A stretch of DNA of 19,320 nt from an uncultured Peptococcaceae bacterium (GTDB lineage Bacteria; Bacillota; Peptococcia; Peptococcales; Peptococcaceae): positions 1 to 19,320 of the forward strand of contig CABQBF010000037.1 of the NCBI GenBank assembly GCA_902462325.1, written 5' to 3'. The translations under genes and the position numbers were made by a program. The notes under the pieces were generated by a model that worked only from the letters and a program-made list of their open reading frames with translations, had not been told where the DNA came from and searched no databases. Positions 5,709 through 13,876 of this stretch are shown here, in pieces; position 1 is the stretch's first letter, and each line of letters starts with the position of its first letter.

Positions 5709-6328
5709 TGGGGGCCTCCTGTCTGGCCGTCAGGACAGGTGTGGATATGGCCTGCCAAATCCACACCGCCAGCCACCAAAGCGCCCTCCATCATACTGTC
5801 GCCGGTTACCGTCAGCTTGCCCTGAATCGTTACGCCCTCTCCATGAATGCGGATACCGGCGCCGGTTTCCAGGTTTAAAAGCTGCATACTGTCCGTGCGA
5901 TACTGGGACAGTCTCCTGGGCTGGCTCCAGGTACCCAGGATGGCAAAGCCATCGCTTAAATCATGACGCCGTTTCTCCATCTGGTTTTGCACCCCACCAT
6001 TTTGCCACCAGGCGTCTATGCACTGATCCGCAAAAATCACCAGACATTCATCGCCTGCCTGAATCGGCAAGGTAATCACATAGGCCCCGGCCCTGGGCAG
6101 CACGATGGGAACGTCCAAAAGCTCCGGCAGCGGGATAGATACCGGTGTATAATCGCTGCCCGTCACCAGCTCCCGGATAGCCGGCTGCACTCTGACCGTT
6201 TGCTCCACACTGTCAAAGGCCTGGATAATCCCGGGCACTGCCACCCGCAGATTGGCCGACAAATTCTGTTCCTCTTTCTTTTGCCGGTTCAACTCACCGC
6301 CAATTGCCTGGCTGATATTTTGTGTCAT
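5705..6328 (-). CDS. Gp138-type membrane-puncturing spike protein
   Basis: 207 residues, with ribosome site GAAGGTGATTGG before the ATG at 6328. An N-terminal helix leads into an OB-fold-like part (about 28-130, VAVPGIIQAFDSVEQTVRVQ ... GDECLVIFADQCIDAWWQNG). Next comes a short beta-helix stalk (LETGAGIRIHGEGVTIQGKLTVTG, about 152-176) and a C-terminal tip AGHIHTCPDGQTGGPQ. The HxH pair in a G-H-x-H-x-x-P tip is the iron-binding apex signature known from P2 gpV, phi92 gp138 and Mu gp45. The trimeric spike sits under the hub and pierces the envelope on contraction. Confidence 0.85.
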   Translation of the reverse strand: MTQNISQAIGGELNRQKKEEQNLSANLRVAVPGIIQAFDSVEQTVRVQPAIRELVTGSDYTPVSIPLPELLDVPIVLPRAGAYVITLPIQAGDECLVIFADQCIDAWWQNGGVQNQMEKRRHDLSDGFAILGTWSQPRRLSQYRTDSMQLLNLETGAGIRIHGEGVTIQGKLTVTGDSMMEGALVAGGVDLAGHIHTCPDGQTGGPQ

Positions 6329-6346
6329 CCAATCACCTTCTTTTTC

Positions 6347-7837
6347 TTAAAACGGATTGCCGCTGGAATTGGCCAGCAAGGCCGGCAGATAGCCGGACTG
6401 GGTCATGGCTTCAAACTCCGCATACCAATCGCTGCCCCGGTTATCGCCGCAATAGATCACCTTGGCAATCTTATAAACCCCCTGCGGGTCTAACCGCGTC
6501 TGTAACGTGCCGATAGATAACTGCCGCTCCTTGATATATTGGCTGTCAATCTGCACACAGCGCGTTACTTTTATCTGCGGCAACAGCAAGCATTTTGCCG
6601 TAATCCCCAATTCTGTCTGCTGCGGCTGGCCAATAAGCCCGCTTGACGGAGACAGCCTCAAAATGGTGTCGGTCGGCAAATCGGTGGCCTTGATGAGATT
6701 GACCTGGCCGTTATCCATATAAAGCGTAGCCGCAGAGCCCTGGGCAATCTGCTCCAAATAATCCTTGGCCATACCGAAAAGCACCTTGCCGCGGGGCAGG
6801 GTGCTTTCCTTTAAGCCATCGGATATGCTGTTTATGTTCGCCGGAATACTGGCCTTAGCCGCAATTTGCTCCACCGCCTGCCGCTGGGTCATCCCCCGCT
6901 CCATATTGTTCGAGATAAAGCTGGCGTTTAGAAACCGCTCGCTGTCGGCCGCAAGAATTTCCATGATAAAATCGGTGCCGTCCCAATAACCAAAGGCCTG
7001 GATGATATCGCCCTGAAAGATTTCCCCATAATAGGCGCCCTCATAGCCCGCCTCCACATGGACGGTGGTGGCCTTACGCAAGAGAAAGGATTCGGCGTCC
7101 CGGTTTACATTATAAATTTTAATGGCCGAATACTGAATATCCATCAGATAGGTCTTTACAATCTGAAACGTGATATGCAGCTTGGTAAAGTCCCGGCCGT
7201 CCCCATCCTCATCACTGACAAGAATGCGGCAGCGGCGGCCAAACAGATAATCTCCTTTTTGCAGCGTATCTGCAAGGGGCGTTAGTTCCTCATAGGTATA
7301 ATCATAAGGAATAGCCGCCGTATAGCTGGCGTTATTGCTTGTGCTGCTGCTTGTCAAGACCACATAATTTCCGTTTGCTTTTACCGCACCCGTTTCATTG
7401 GCAATACCCAAAAGCTCACAGGGGTCCAGGCGCGTAGCCTTATCGGCAAAATTCTGCCGTACCTCATAATGAAGATGAATGCCGGTAGAGCGGCCGGTGC
7501 TGCCGATATTGCCCACCTTCTGCCCCTGTTCGATACGCTGCCCCACTGACCAGGGCGCCGGGTTTTTCATGTGGCCATAGATATGATAATAGCCGTCGTT
7601 GCCCCGAATCACACAGTAGTTGCCAAAACCATTGGCTTCAAACTTCACCAGATAGATGGTTCCGCCGATGGTTGCCAACAAATCGGGCTGACCATTTTTG
7701 CTGACCCAGCCGCCATCGGCCACCAAATCAATGCCGCCGTGAATGGCGTTGTTAAACTGAGCCCGGCGAATATTGTACTTACTGGTCACCTTGCTGTTTG
7801 CAATTCCGGAAGATAAGGGAAATAAATAACTAGCCAT
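6347..7837 (-). CDS. Baseplate hub protein with N-terminal M23 peptidase domain
   Basis: 496 residues; the start ATG overlaps the plug gene stop (ATGGCTAG). Residues about 1-150 are an M23 (LytM/gp13-type) zinc endopeptidase. It has H33-G-G-I-D37, then H85/H89 in GYYHIYGHM, and H121-L-H123 in STGIHLHYEVR, which are the zinc ligands and active site. Residues about 165-496 form the hub, comparable to T4 gp27 / Mu gp44 (XkdQ-like), with IRLxxGxx-like beta segments and YKIAKVIYCGDNRGSDWYAEF near the end. The enzyme would cut cell-wall peptide cross-links at injection, and the hub holds the spike. It fits a cell-wall-piercing baseplate, and all key residues are intact. Confidence 0.88.
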   Translation of the reverse strand: MASYLFPLSSGIANSKVTSKYNIRRAQFNNAIHGGIDLVADGGWVSKNGQPDLLATIGGTIYLVKFEANGFGNYCVIRGNDGYYHIYGHMKNPAPWSVGQRIEQGQKVGNIGSTGRSTGIHLHYEVRQNFADKATRLDPCELLGIANETGAVKANGNYVVLTSSSTSNNASYTAAIPYDYTYEELTPLADTLQKGDYLFGRRCRILVSDEDGDGRDFTKLHITFQIVKTYLMDIQYSAIKIYNVNRDAESFLLRKATTVHVEAGYEGAYYGEIFQGDIIQAFGYWDGTDFIMEILAADSERFLNASFISNNMERGMTQRQAVEQIAAKASIPANINSISDGLKESTLPRGKVLFGMAKDYLEQIAQGSAATLYMDNGQVNLIKATDLPTDTILRLSPSSGLIGQPQQTELGITAKCLLLPQIKVTRCVQIDSQYIKERQLSIGTLQTRLDPQGVYKIAKVIYCGDNRGSDWYAEFEAMTQSGYLPALLANSSGNPF

Positions 7838-8165
7838 CCTCTTGCCCCCAAACGATCATAAAATCACTGCCCAGTTGGCTGGCGCCCGGATACTCCGCTC
7901 CGGTGGGACTAGCCTCTACCACCGTCAGATAACCCAACTCCAAATAGCCGTATTGGGCCAGCAGATTGCCGCCCTTTACCAGCGGCAGATTGGATAAGAG
8001 CATGACGCCATCTTTTCCGGTAATATCCATAGTCCAATAGCCGGGCACTTCCCGAAAGGATAAGCCGATGGTCAGCTCCACATTGCGCTCCCCTAAGGGC
8101 AGCACCGCCTTAAAGGTCTGATTGGGCTGGCTTGTCACTGGTAATACATAAGGATTTTTTAGCAT
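7830..8165 (-). CDS. Baseplate plug protein
   Basis: 111 residues if started at the second ATG (8165), which lies 6 bases from AGGAGG; the preceding ATG (8168) and one at 8183 are alternatives. The sequence LKNPYVLPVTSQPNQTFKAVLPLGERNVELTIGLSFREVPGYWTMDI matches the short beta-sandwich 'baseplate plug' family (DUF6983-like), found between the Dit-like and hub genes. It would close the central channel below the tape measure tip. The function is inferred from family and position. Confidence 0.75.
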   Translation of the reverse strand: MLKNPYVLPVTSQPNQTFKAVLPLGERNVELTIGLSFREVPGYWTMDITGKDGVMLLSNLPLVKGGNLLAQYGYLELGYLTVVEASPTGAEYPGASQLGSDFMIVWGQEDG

Positions 8166-8175
8166 CATACGCCTC

Positions 8176-8703
8176 CTAACCAAATAGCTGGCTTAATATG
8201 GACTGGTCTGCCGGCTGCATGGCGATAACGCCATTATCGGTGCTGCCGGTAGTCTGGATGCGCTTGGATACCTTCACCGTCTGCACCTGCGCCACCAGCA
8301 GCTCCTGCATGGTTACAGTGCATTCCATGCCGTAAATGGTATTGACATCATCGGGCGCCACAATACTTTTTATCAGCATATTATCATAGGCCGCAAGCCG
8401 GGTATGAACCCGAAAGGGAATGCGGGAGGCCTGCAGCTCTAACAGCACCCGATAGGCCGATACCGACTTGGTATAGGCCTGGGTGAACTGGCTTGCAATA
8501 ATAGATTCCACCGCGTCGCTCATTTTGATATGCATCGTCAGCGTTTTTGGCTCCAAATAGGCATGATCCGCCACATTGGCCCCTTCCTGCACCGGATGGG
8601 AGGTAATCTTCATCTCGCTGGTATGCTCCATATCCAAAAAGGCGTCAAAGAAATAGCCGGCGATATTGGTTTTCACATAAATTAACTCACTGCCGTCTGA
8701 CAT
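8176..8703 (-). CDS. Dit-like baseplate protein
   Basis: 175 residues, with ribosome site AGGAGGGGAGGCCG before the ATG at 8703. The sequence starts MSDGSELIYVKTNIAGYFFD and contains TSHPVQEGANVADHAYLEPKTLTMHIKMSD (about 34-64). The 'HPVEEGxxIxDHxxxxPxxlxxxgxvsd' pattern defines Dit-like / LysM-less hub-adaptor proteins of contractile phages. It would form a ring between the tail tube end and hub. Neighbours are the tape measure upstream and the plug downstream. Confidence 0.8.
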   Translation of the reverse strand: MSDGSELIYVKTNIAGYFFDAFLDMEHTSEMKITSHPVQEGANVADHAYLEPKTLTMHIKMSDAVESIIASQFTQAYTKSVSAYRVLLELQASRIPFRVHTRLAAYDNMLIKSIVAPDDVNTIYGMECTVTMQELLVAQVQTVKVSKRIQTTGSTDNGVIAMQPADQSILSQLFG

Positions 8704-8715
8704 CGGCCTCCCCTC

Positions 8716-10251
8716 CTATTCCGGCACCTTTACGGCGTTTTGAAACCAGCCGCCGCTAAATTGATTTAAAACTGTCTGCTGCAATTGGCTTGCCACCCCG
8801 TAAGCAATCGCTGTGGCGTCGGTGCCGTTTACCACAAAAGTATTGTTCATCTCGGCCTTATTCTCCTGATTGATTTCCCTGCGGTTATCATTGGTGATGG
8901 CTTGCTTCACCTGCTCTGTCGGCGCCGTAGGGCCTGCTACAACCGGCAAGGTAACTGGCTTTATCTGTTCCGGATCATTTAGCGTCTGCAGCCAGGAAAG
9001 CGGATTCCACTGGCCCATGCTGCTATTCTCTGCCGTTTCCGTCTTCGCCGTCTGCGTTTTTCCTCCATACCGCTCTAACCGTTCCAGCTCTGCCGCTTCG
9101 GTCGTGCCGCTTAAGGCATAGAGCAAGGTTTTGAGCCACTGGGGCGGCTCGTCCTTTAAAATCTTATCCAGCAAATCCACAATCAGGGCCAATCCGTCGG
9201 CAATGGTGGAAACAACAGTATCCACACCCAACAGAGCATTTTCTAATATGGTAAAGCCCGTCTTTTCCTTCACCGTTTCGTTTAAGGTCTTCCACTTTTC
9301 CCCCAGCGTATCAAAGAGATTGCCGGTATTCTCTAAAAGCTTCTGTATGCTCTGAAAGCTTTTGCTGCCAAAGTCCAGTTGATCCAGTTGGGACCAGGTA
9401 TCGCCCAACAGACTTTGGCCGCCCCGCTTCCAGGTATAGAAATCATCTAACAATAACAGCACCGCGCCAATGGCGGCAATCATCAAAGTAAAGGGATTAA
9501 GCGCCGCAAAGCCCAGAGCAGCCATAGCCGCCATGGCAAGCTGCATCTCAGCCGGCAGCCTTTGAATCATACCAATAAGGTCGCCGGCGCCCTCCACACC
9601 TGCCAGAACAAGCCGCAGAATCCAGGAAAATACCTGGGCCACCTTTGCACCCCATTCCTCCACTACAGACCGGCCATTGTCATTGATGCTTTTCAGCTTA
9701 GCCTGAATCCGGGATAACGGCCCGTCCAGATACTTGCTGAGATAGTAGGCGATATAGCGGCCCATATAGCGCAGCAAAAGCTGCAGCCGCTGGAACTCAA
9801 ACTGCACAGCTCTGAGCTTTTTCAGCCCCTCGTCAATTTCAGCCCCGCCTTCTAATTGGGCGGCGTCACTGCGCAGCCTTAGAAACCGCGTCCGGAGCTC
9901 GGGATTGGCGGCCACATCATAGATGCTGCCCATACTTTCGCCCATAACGCTTAATGTGTTTTGCAGGCTGCGGGCGTTTTCCTCGGTCATCCACATACGG
10001 CGGGCAAACTTCTCCGTTTCCAAATCTGCTTTGGTAACGCCCGCCACATAAGCTATAATGCCGGCTGTCATACTGCTAAGGGCCGCTACGGTAACCTTAG
10101 CTCCTTTTTCTGCGTTTTTGCCGATCGATTCTGCCGCCTTGGCCGCCTTTTCCTCAAAGGCTTTTACCTTTTTACTGGCAGCCTGATACTTGCCATCATC
10201 TACCTCAAAGCCCAGGCTCACTAAAAACTCTTTCAAAATGCTGCGCGTCAT
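8716..10251 (-). CDS. Tail tape measure protein
   Basis: 511 residues; its ATG (10251) overlaps the TGA of the -1 chaperone frame (ATGA). The N-terminus is helical with SLGFEVDDGKYQAASKKVKA and long Ala/Lys coils (residues 1-75), followed by hydrophobic segments (SSMTAGIIAYVAGV; MQLAMAAMAALGFAAL; LMIAAIGAVLLLLDDF, about 240-275). The C-terminal tail ends VVNGTDATAIAYGVASQLQQ. The protein sets tail length and is ejected into the cell; at ~0.15 nm per residue it implies a short tail of about 75 nm. It carries no visible lysozyme or peptidase domain, consistent with the wall-degrading activity being placed in the hub. Confidence 0.88.
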   Translation of the reverse strand: MTRSILKEFLVSLGFEVDDGKYQAASKKVKAFEEKAAKAAESIGKNAEKGAKVTVAALSSMTAGIIAYVAGVTKADLETEKFARRMWMTEENARSLQNTLSVMGESMGSIYDVAANPELRTRFLRLRSDAAQLEGGAEIDEGLKKLRAVQFEFQRLQLLLRYMGRYIAYYLSKYLDGPLSRIQAKLKSINDNGRSVVEEWGAKVAQVFSWILRLVLAGVEGAGDLIGMIQRLPAEMQLAMAAMAALGFAALNPFTLMIAAIGAVLLLLDDFYTWKRGGQSLLGDTWSQLDQLDFGSKSFQSIQKLLENTGNLFDTLGEKWKTLNETVKEKTGFTILENALLGVDTVVSTIADGLALIVDLLDKILKDEPPQWLKTLLYALSGTTEAAELERLERYGGKTQTAKTETAENSSMGQWNPLSWLQTLNDPEQIKPVTLPVVAGPTAPTEQVKQAITNDNRREINQENKAEMNNTFVVNGTDATAIAYGVASQLQQTVLNQFSGGWFQNAVKVPE

Positions 10252-10795
10252 GATCCTCCCACCCCCTCACGCGCTCTCAGATACTCTCTGATCAGTTGTT
10301 CATTGGCGCTTTGTACCGCCATCAATTCATGAATGTCCGCCAAATCATCCAATGTATAGGTGCCGTCCCACAATTCGTGCTGCTTCCAGTATCCGGCGAT
10401 TACGGGACTAAAGAGGTATTCGCTGACATTGCCTGCTCTGTAAAGACTGTCTTTAATTTCTCTGGCAATTCCTCCGGCTCTTCCAGCGTAATTCCCAGCC
10501 TGGAGAGGAGCCCTGTAAAAAAATCCCCATACTGAAACTCCACCACCCTTACTAAGAGCGTACCGAATAAGAGCATGTCATCCTCCAAATCTTCCACCTG
10601 AAAATGACCATGACTATCTACCACCGGCGTCCAGCCGCCTTTTAATTCCTCGCTGACTGCCGATAGCAACTTCAGCTGCAGCGTTTCCATTTCTTCCATA
10701 CTCATCGCAGGTTTTCCCTTGATATTACGAAACGTCGCTGGCAAAAAATCCTGGAAAGCGCTGCTCAATAAATCTACCGGCAAAGCCTTGGTCAT
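10248..10795 (-). CDS. Tail assembly chaperone, -1 frameshifted long product
   Basis: After slippage at 10523-10517 the -1 frame is open for 89 codons to TGA at 10250-10248, giving a fusion of about 182 residues. The shifted part reads YRAPLQAGNYAGRAGG-IAREIKDSLYRAGNVSEYLF, then WKHELWDGTYTLDDLADIHE, then LMAVQSANEQLIREYLRARE. This has no start codon with a ribosome site of its own. Its length, helical character and stop overlapping the tape measure start (ATGA) make it a real coding region that fills what would otherwise be a 150-base gap. This corresponds to the lambda gpG-T type product that binds the tape measure during tail assembly. The frameshift is inferred; its rate cannot be known from sequence. 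Confidence 0.8.
10400..10795 (-). CDS. Tail assembly chaperone, short (zero-frame) product
   Basis: 131 residues from the ATG at 10795 (MTKALPVDLLSSAFQDFLP). A start at 10834 would add 13 residues read inside the tube gene. The ribosome site is weak, and the overlap with the tube gene suggests coupling. An acidic, helical protein with no catalytic motif, placed exactly where lambda gpG-type chaperones lie, between tube and tape measure. Codons 92-93 are TTT TTT within T TTT TTT (10523-10517), a -1 frameshift site. The C-terminal ~38 residues after that site (TGLLSRLGITLEEPEELPEK) belong to the unshifted product only. Confidence 0.75.
   Translation of the reverse strand: MTKALPVDLLSSAFQDFLPATFRNIKGKPAMSMEEMETLQLKLLSAVSEELKGGWTPVVDSHGHFQVEDLEDDMLLFGTLLVRVVEFQYGDFFTGLLSRLGITLEEPEELPEKLKTVFTEQAMSANTSLVP
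10517..10523 (-). other. Slippery heptamer T TTT TTT for -1 frameshifting
   Basis: On the minus strand the codons are GAT TTT TTT ACA, so seven T residues sit exactly as X XXY YYZ in the zero frame. Both the zero and the -1 frames are open downstream, and the gene position (tail chaperone) is the classic site for programmed frameshifting. No obvious stimulatory stem or pseudoknot was worked out. Confidence 0.8.
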
Positions 10796-10803
10796 GATTT
10801 CTA

Positions 10804-11244
10804 CTAAAATAGCATAGGCCTTGGCTGCTGGCAATCAGCAATCATAAAGCTATAGCTGTTCTGCTGCCCTTGGGCTGCATAATTGCGGTCCGGCAGCTTC
10901 TGGAAGGCCATTTCCTTCATAACAACCTGTTCATGGGTAGTGGGGCTGGATAGGGTTCCCGTCATTTGGGCCCATTCAATCGTCGCCGCTGTTTCCAGAT
11001 AGTTATACCACTTTAATAAAGTCTGATTGGCTTCTGAATCCTGCTGCAGCTGCAAGGTGGCTGTGGCGGATCGGTCCTTGATTTTACTTACCATCACCCG
11101 ACCATCGGCCGCCGTATCCATGGCTGTTCTGTCATTGCGCATATTGATTGCAATAGAGCCCAGACCCTGCCCGGTTAAGGTTAAAACGCCCAACGACGGA
11201 TGCCGCAGAGTTAAGACGCAATCGGTAAAAGAATAGACACTCAA
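10804..11244 (-). CDS. Tail tube protein (DUF3277-type)
   Basis: 146 residues from a TTG start at 11244, supported by AGGAGGTGTGAGAC upstream. Sequence marks include YSFTDCVLTLRHPSLGVLTL, GQGLGSIAINMRNDRTAMDT, AADGRVMVSKIKDRSATATL (about 42-66) and LLKWYNYLETA..EWAQM (about 80-95), all characteristic of DUF3277. It forms the hexameric inner tube, directly downstream of the sheath gene as expected. Tube protein is abundant in virions, so a TTG start with a strong ribosome site is slightly unusual. Confidence 0.88.
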   Translation of the reverse strand: MSVYSFTDCVLTLRHPSLGVLTLTGQGLGSIAINMRNDRTAMDTAADGRVMVSKIKDRSATATLQLQQDSEANQTLLKWYNYLETAATIEWAQMTGTLSSPTTHEQVVMKEMAFQKLPDRNYAAQGQQNSYSFMIADCQQPRPMLF

Positions 11245-11256
11245 GTCTCACACCTC

Positions 11257-12360
11257 CTAACGGTTCACGACAACGCCGATGACCACGCTTTCAATGGCGC
11301 CGGCTGTTTTCACACAAACATACAGATTGGGAGCAATCCGGGCGTCTCTGTCAGATTGTGATTGGTCGTTGATATCCTCGGCCAAAATCTGATAGCCTTT
11401 ACTCAGCGTATCGCCCGCCTCTAAGGTCAGCACGGTTCTTCCATTCCATACTCCAGGCGCAAGATAGCCCTTCGTCACCATCTCTTCGCAGGGGTCTGTG
11501 ATTGCGCTGATTAAAATTTCCACCCCGTCCTGGGTTTGCGCCACCTTCGGCAGCGTGGTCAGCTGGTCCATGATGGCAAGCTCGATGTTATTCACCAGCA
11601 TATCCAGATAGATGACGTCGTCAAAGCTGATTCCATTGGCCATTTTTCCGCTGCGCAGCACAGTATAATAATAGCCTTGGGTCACATAGACATTGCCATT
11701 TGCAGTTAAAATATTGCTTAGGATATTACTGTCAATCGCATCCTCCGGCATTACGCCCACCAGGTTTTTTAAAGCCAGGGTATAGGCAGTGGAGCCTTTA
11801 TAGTTGGCGCCCATGGCATAGCCCATCAACGCTGCTGTTGCAGTGCCCTGACTGGCATAGAGCGTCAGCGTCCGGCTGTATTTTTTTGCCTGCATGGCCT
11901 TCATCGCGGTAAGATATGTTTCTTTATCGCTTACCTGATAGAACCAGACGCTGCTAATACTGCAGCTTTCCACATAGGCAGCAATTGCATCTGCATCCTG
12001 CGCACTCAATGTATCGGCTATCGCTTTGGTAAAGGTCGCCACATACCACTCGCTGTTAGCCGCACGGCAGGCCTGCAGTGCTTCCAACGCCGTTTCCTCC
12101 TCCCCAATCAGCCCCACTGCCAGTAAATCCGGCGCAGGAGACTGGGCAAAGTATAACACTGCCGCCTGATACTCGGCGCTGTCTGTGGCAAAGCCTGCCT
12201 CGGCCATAGCATCTACACTGCTGTAAAAGACGACTTCCCCATCCTGGCTAACGGTGCTGTTGCTGCCGATTAGCAGCCCAATATTAAATTCTTTTCTGGG
12301 CGCGCTCATGGCGCTCACTTCTGTTTTCACATTGACAATATCACTTAATGGTAAACTCAC
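11257..12360 (-). CDS. Tail sheath protein (DUF3383-type)
   Basis: 367 residues from a GTG at 12360 that overlaps the upstream TGA as GTGA. The N-terminus SLPLSDIVNVKTEVSAMSAP and FNIGLLIGSNS (about 25-35) and the C-terminal NLYVCVKTAGAIESVVIGVVVN strand are typical of DUF3383 sheath proteins. The C-terminal strand would join the handshake mesh of the contractile sheath. Its presence, together with the J, gp25-like and spike genes, shows a contractile tail. Length is normal for DUF3383. Confidence 0.88.
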   Translation of the reverse strand: MSLPLSDIVNVKTEVSAMSAPRKEFNIGLLIGSNSTVSQDGEVVFYSSVDAMAEAGFATDSAEYQAAVLYFAQSPAPDLLAVGLIGEEETALEALQACRAANSEWYVATFTKAIADTLSAQDADAIAAYVESCSISSVWFYQVSDKETYLTAMKAMQAKKYSRTLTLYASQGTATAALMGYAMGANYKGSTAYTLALKNLVGVMPEDAIDSNILSNILTANGNVYVTQGYYYTVLRSGKMANGISFDDVIYLDMLVNNIELAIMDQLTTLPKVAQTQDGVEILISAITDPCEEMVTKGYLAPGVWNGRTVLTLEAGDTLSKGYQILAEDINDQSQSDRDARIAPNLYVCVKTAGAIESVVIGVVVNR

Positions 12361-12944
12361 ACTTCTTCACCTTCCTCAATCTCAATCACGCGCTCTTCTG
12401 CGCCGCCTACTACGGTAATGGGTACAGCCTGGATATAGCCCACAGTATGCCGCCCTTCATCAGTCACCCGGTTGTTAAACTGGGCTGTTAAATCGGAGCG
12501 CATAAGCCACTTATTTTGATACAGCTCCCAGATAAGATTGGGCTCTGCTATATCCGGAACGATATGCAGACCGTTTTTGGCCAGCAGATTCTCCCTGCCG
12601 CCGCCAATCAGCTCCATGCGTACCATACAGGCATTGTCATAGGCATTCGGGCCATAAAAGGTCAGCTGCAGTAAAATCACCCGGGTATAACTGTGAATCC
12701 GGTTCGCTGTTTTCTCACTGAGCGCTTCATAACGGGTATCCATCTGTCGGTTGATTGGGTTATCTGCCGGCAGCACCAGATAATAACAAACATCCTCTGT
12801 CGGATTCTGAAAGGGCTGGCTGTTGGCCCGCCCTGTAGCAGAATCGGCCTGCGGATAGGTCTGACGCACACATTCTTTTCCCAATAAATCCTGCAGATAG
12901 GCTTTAAAAATATCCTGCAGCCCGGCCAGACTAAGCTGTGCCAT
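12357..12944 (-). CDS. Tail terminator (gp12-like / LIC_12616 family)
   Basis: 195 residues; the ATG at 12944 overlaps the upstream gene end by 14 bases and has GAGGGATATGG before it. Motifs include PTEDVCYYLVLPADNPINRQMDTRYE (about 47-73), QLTFYGPNAYDNACMVRMEL (about 94-112) and the end RVTDEGRHTVGYIQAVPITV. The 'fyGpnA.d.a..ir..l' signature matches the phage neck terminator gp12-like family. It would cap the tail tube and sheath before joining the head. Confidence 0.8.
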   Translation of the reverse strand: MAQLSLAGLQDIFKAYLQDLLGKECVRQTYPQADSATGRANSQPFQNPTEDVCYYLVLPADNPINRQMDTRYEALSEKTANRIHSYTRVILLQLTFYGPNAYDNACMVRMELIGGGRENLLAKNGLHIVPDIAEPNLIWELYQNKWLMRSDLTAQFNNRVTDEGRHTVGYIQAVPITVVGGAEERVIEIEEGEEV

Positions 12945-13296
12945 CCATATCCCTCCCCGATAGGCTGGCGATGGCTTTATAAAATCCGTGCCGGCTCCAA
13001 TCCTGTACCTGTAAAAGCTGATAAATCCTGCCCCGGCTTATAATCTCATCGCTCACCTGGTCTTCTTCGCCTAAAGAAAGCGGCTCCTTGCTATAAAAGG
13101 TCATCAATGCTCCTACCCGATCCGCTTCCGGCAGCTGCTTCAAATCCTCTCCGCTGGTAGGCTCTACGATGCCCAATACCTGCTTTTCTTCCATATTTAC
13201 GATGAACGCCCCATCCTGCCAATCACCTTTCCGATGACGAATCACAAAGGCTTCGCAAAAATCTGCGTTATAGAGCAGCCTACTGACATCAAGCAT
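12931..13296 (-). CDS. Head-tail connector protein
   Basis: 121 residues from the ATG at 13296 (MLDVSRLLYNADFCEAFVIR), with GGAGGCGGAAGAGA as ribosome site and an 8-base overlap with the upstream stop (ATGCTTGA). A longer frame from 13359 has no such support. Marks: GAFIVNMEEKQVLGIVEPTSGEDLKQLPEADRVGALMTFYSK (about 27-68) and ISRGRIYQLLQVQDWSRHGFYKAIA near the end. This pattern, a beta-rich protein asking for coordinate-like 'vxdwxxyGfyxaia', fits head-closure / neck proteins placed before the tail terminator. Family name not certain. Confidence 0.6.
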   Translation of the reverse strand: MLDVSRLLYNADFCEAFVIRHRKGDWQDGAFIVNMEEKQVLGIVEPTSGEDLKQLPEADRVGALMTFYSKEPLSLGEEDQVSDEIISRGRIYQLLQVQDWSRHGFYKAIASLSGRDMDGTA

Positions 13297-13876
13297 TCTC
13301 TTCCGCCTCCTTTCGCCGTACCACATGGGTGATGGCCTTACGCATCTGTCCTGTATCAATCAAAGGATTGCTGCTGCCCTTTTCTGCCACTGTCAGCACA
13401 GAATTGGGCGCCCAGCCGTTTTTCGGATTAGTAAACCAATCCCGGGCTGCGTTTTCTGCTATCTGCCCCGCACGGTGTAAGCCCACCTGAAATCCAATCG
13501 GATTTTGCTCTAAAAGCGCTGCCACTGCTTTACTAAGCTCCCGGGCGATTTCTTCTTTCTGATCTGTAATGGCTGGCTCCAATACCGGACGCGGCGGAGA
13601 ATGCCAAAGCGGAGAACCATACTCCTGAATATAAAGCTGATAGGCTTCGCTGTAGGGGCTGCCGGTATCCATAGCTTCCTGCATTTCTTCTCGCATGGCC
13701 TTTTTGCGCACGCCATGGGTGTGAATAAAAAGAAGCTCTGCATTGGTTAATGCTTCCCCTTCTCGGCTTCCCCTGCGCTCCGGAATGCCCACCAGCACAT
13801 CGCTTTGTTTGAACTCCTCTAAAATTGCCCCTAGTTCCGGCATGCGGTCTGCAATCGTTTCCAATTTGACTACCAT
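13289..13876 (-). CDS. Virion morphogenesis / tail completion protein
   Basis: 195 residues from the ATG at 13876 (MVVKLETIADRMPEL), which overlaps the upstream stop as ATGGTAG; a longer frame from 13957 runs through the DUF4054 gene and is unlikely. Contains DVLVGIPERRG..ALTNAELLFIHTHGV (about 27-57), PLWHSPPRPVLEPAI (about 88-102) and the C-terminal NPLIDTGQMRKAITHVVRRK. The 'VGIP..N.E...iH..G...iPpRPfl' and 'pLiDTGqlr.SI.y.V' signatures are known from HK97 gp10-like and Mu gpG-like morphogenesis proteins. It likely acts at the head-tail joint. Confidence 0.75.
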   Translation of the reverse strand: MVVKLETIADRMPELGAILEEFKQSDVLVGIPERRGSREGEALTNAELLFIHTHGVRKKAMREEMQEAMDTGSPYSEAYQLYIQEYGSPLWHSPPRPVLEPAITDQKEEIARELSKAVAALLEQNPIGFQVGLHRAGQIAENAARDWFTNPKNGWAPNSVLTVAEKGSSNPLIDTGQMRKAITHVVRRKEAEENA

